Positions 6,222 through 6,222 of a stretch of 6,222 bases of DNA are shown one piece after another. The notes beneath the pieces are model-generated. The model saw only the letters and a list, made by a program, of their open reading frames with translations, had not been told where the DNA came from and did not search any database. The first letter of the stretch is position 1; every line of letters begins with the position of its first letter. The position numbers were made by a program, and so were the translations under genes. Origin of the DNA: RGIG3528 sp045629005 (GTDB taxonomy: Bacteria > Bacillota > Clostridia > Lachnospirales > Lachnospiraceae); assembly GCA_045629005.1 (NCBI GenBank), contig JAZQQJ010000080.1:1-6222 (forward strand). The letters run 5' to 3'.

Positions 6222-6222
6222 C

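Overview
The window looks like chromosomal DNA of a Gram-positive Clostridia member, most likely a Lachnospiraceae relative (Butyrivibrio, Coprococcus or Eubacterium type). This is an inference from the moderate GC, the strong AGGAG-type ribosome binding sites, the lipoproteins with Thr/Pro-rich linkers, and protein families (SH3b-NlpC/P60 hydrolases, TPM-domain lipoproteins, small SH3-like anchored proteins) common in that group. No phylogenetic marker is present, so genus is not assignable.

Layout: two convergent gene groups meet at a shared hairpin terminator near 3375-3403. On the plus strand, a gene open at the left edge (1-2250) encodes an O-antigen-ligase/polymerase-like membrane protein fused in one frame to an extracytoplasmic SH3b-NlpC/P60 peptidoglycan endopeptidase. 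It is followed after 16 bases by a CE15-like (glucuronoyl esterase family) alpha/beta hydrolase with no signal peptide (2267-3370). On the minus strand, read from the right edge leftwards, lie three cell-envelope genes: a lipoprotein with a Thr/Pro linker, a PsbP/Mog1-like middle and a C-terminal TPM-like domain (6129-4807); a secreted protein with two SH3-like modules and a C-terminal membrane anchor (4747-3911); and a small lipoprotein of unrecognised function (3911-3411) whose start overlaps the previous stop by one base.

How they may work together: the plus-strand pair suggests surface glycan assembly. The ligase-like domain would transfer or polymerise a lipid-linked glycan outside the membrane, and the fused NlpC/P60 domain would cut peptide stems in the same wall. 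The esterase may process a uronic-acid-containing sugar, but that is speculation. The minus-strand group is probably one transcript of surface-exposed, membrane-tethered proteins; the sequence gives no direct functional link to the plus-strand pair.

The most unusual item is the ligase-NlpC/P60 fusion. The second is the CE15-like enzyme, which has Cys where many family members carry the catalytic Glu. I saw no RNA genes, CRISPR arrays, insertion sequences or attachment sites. There is no gene-free stretch over 300 bases.
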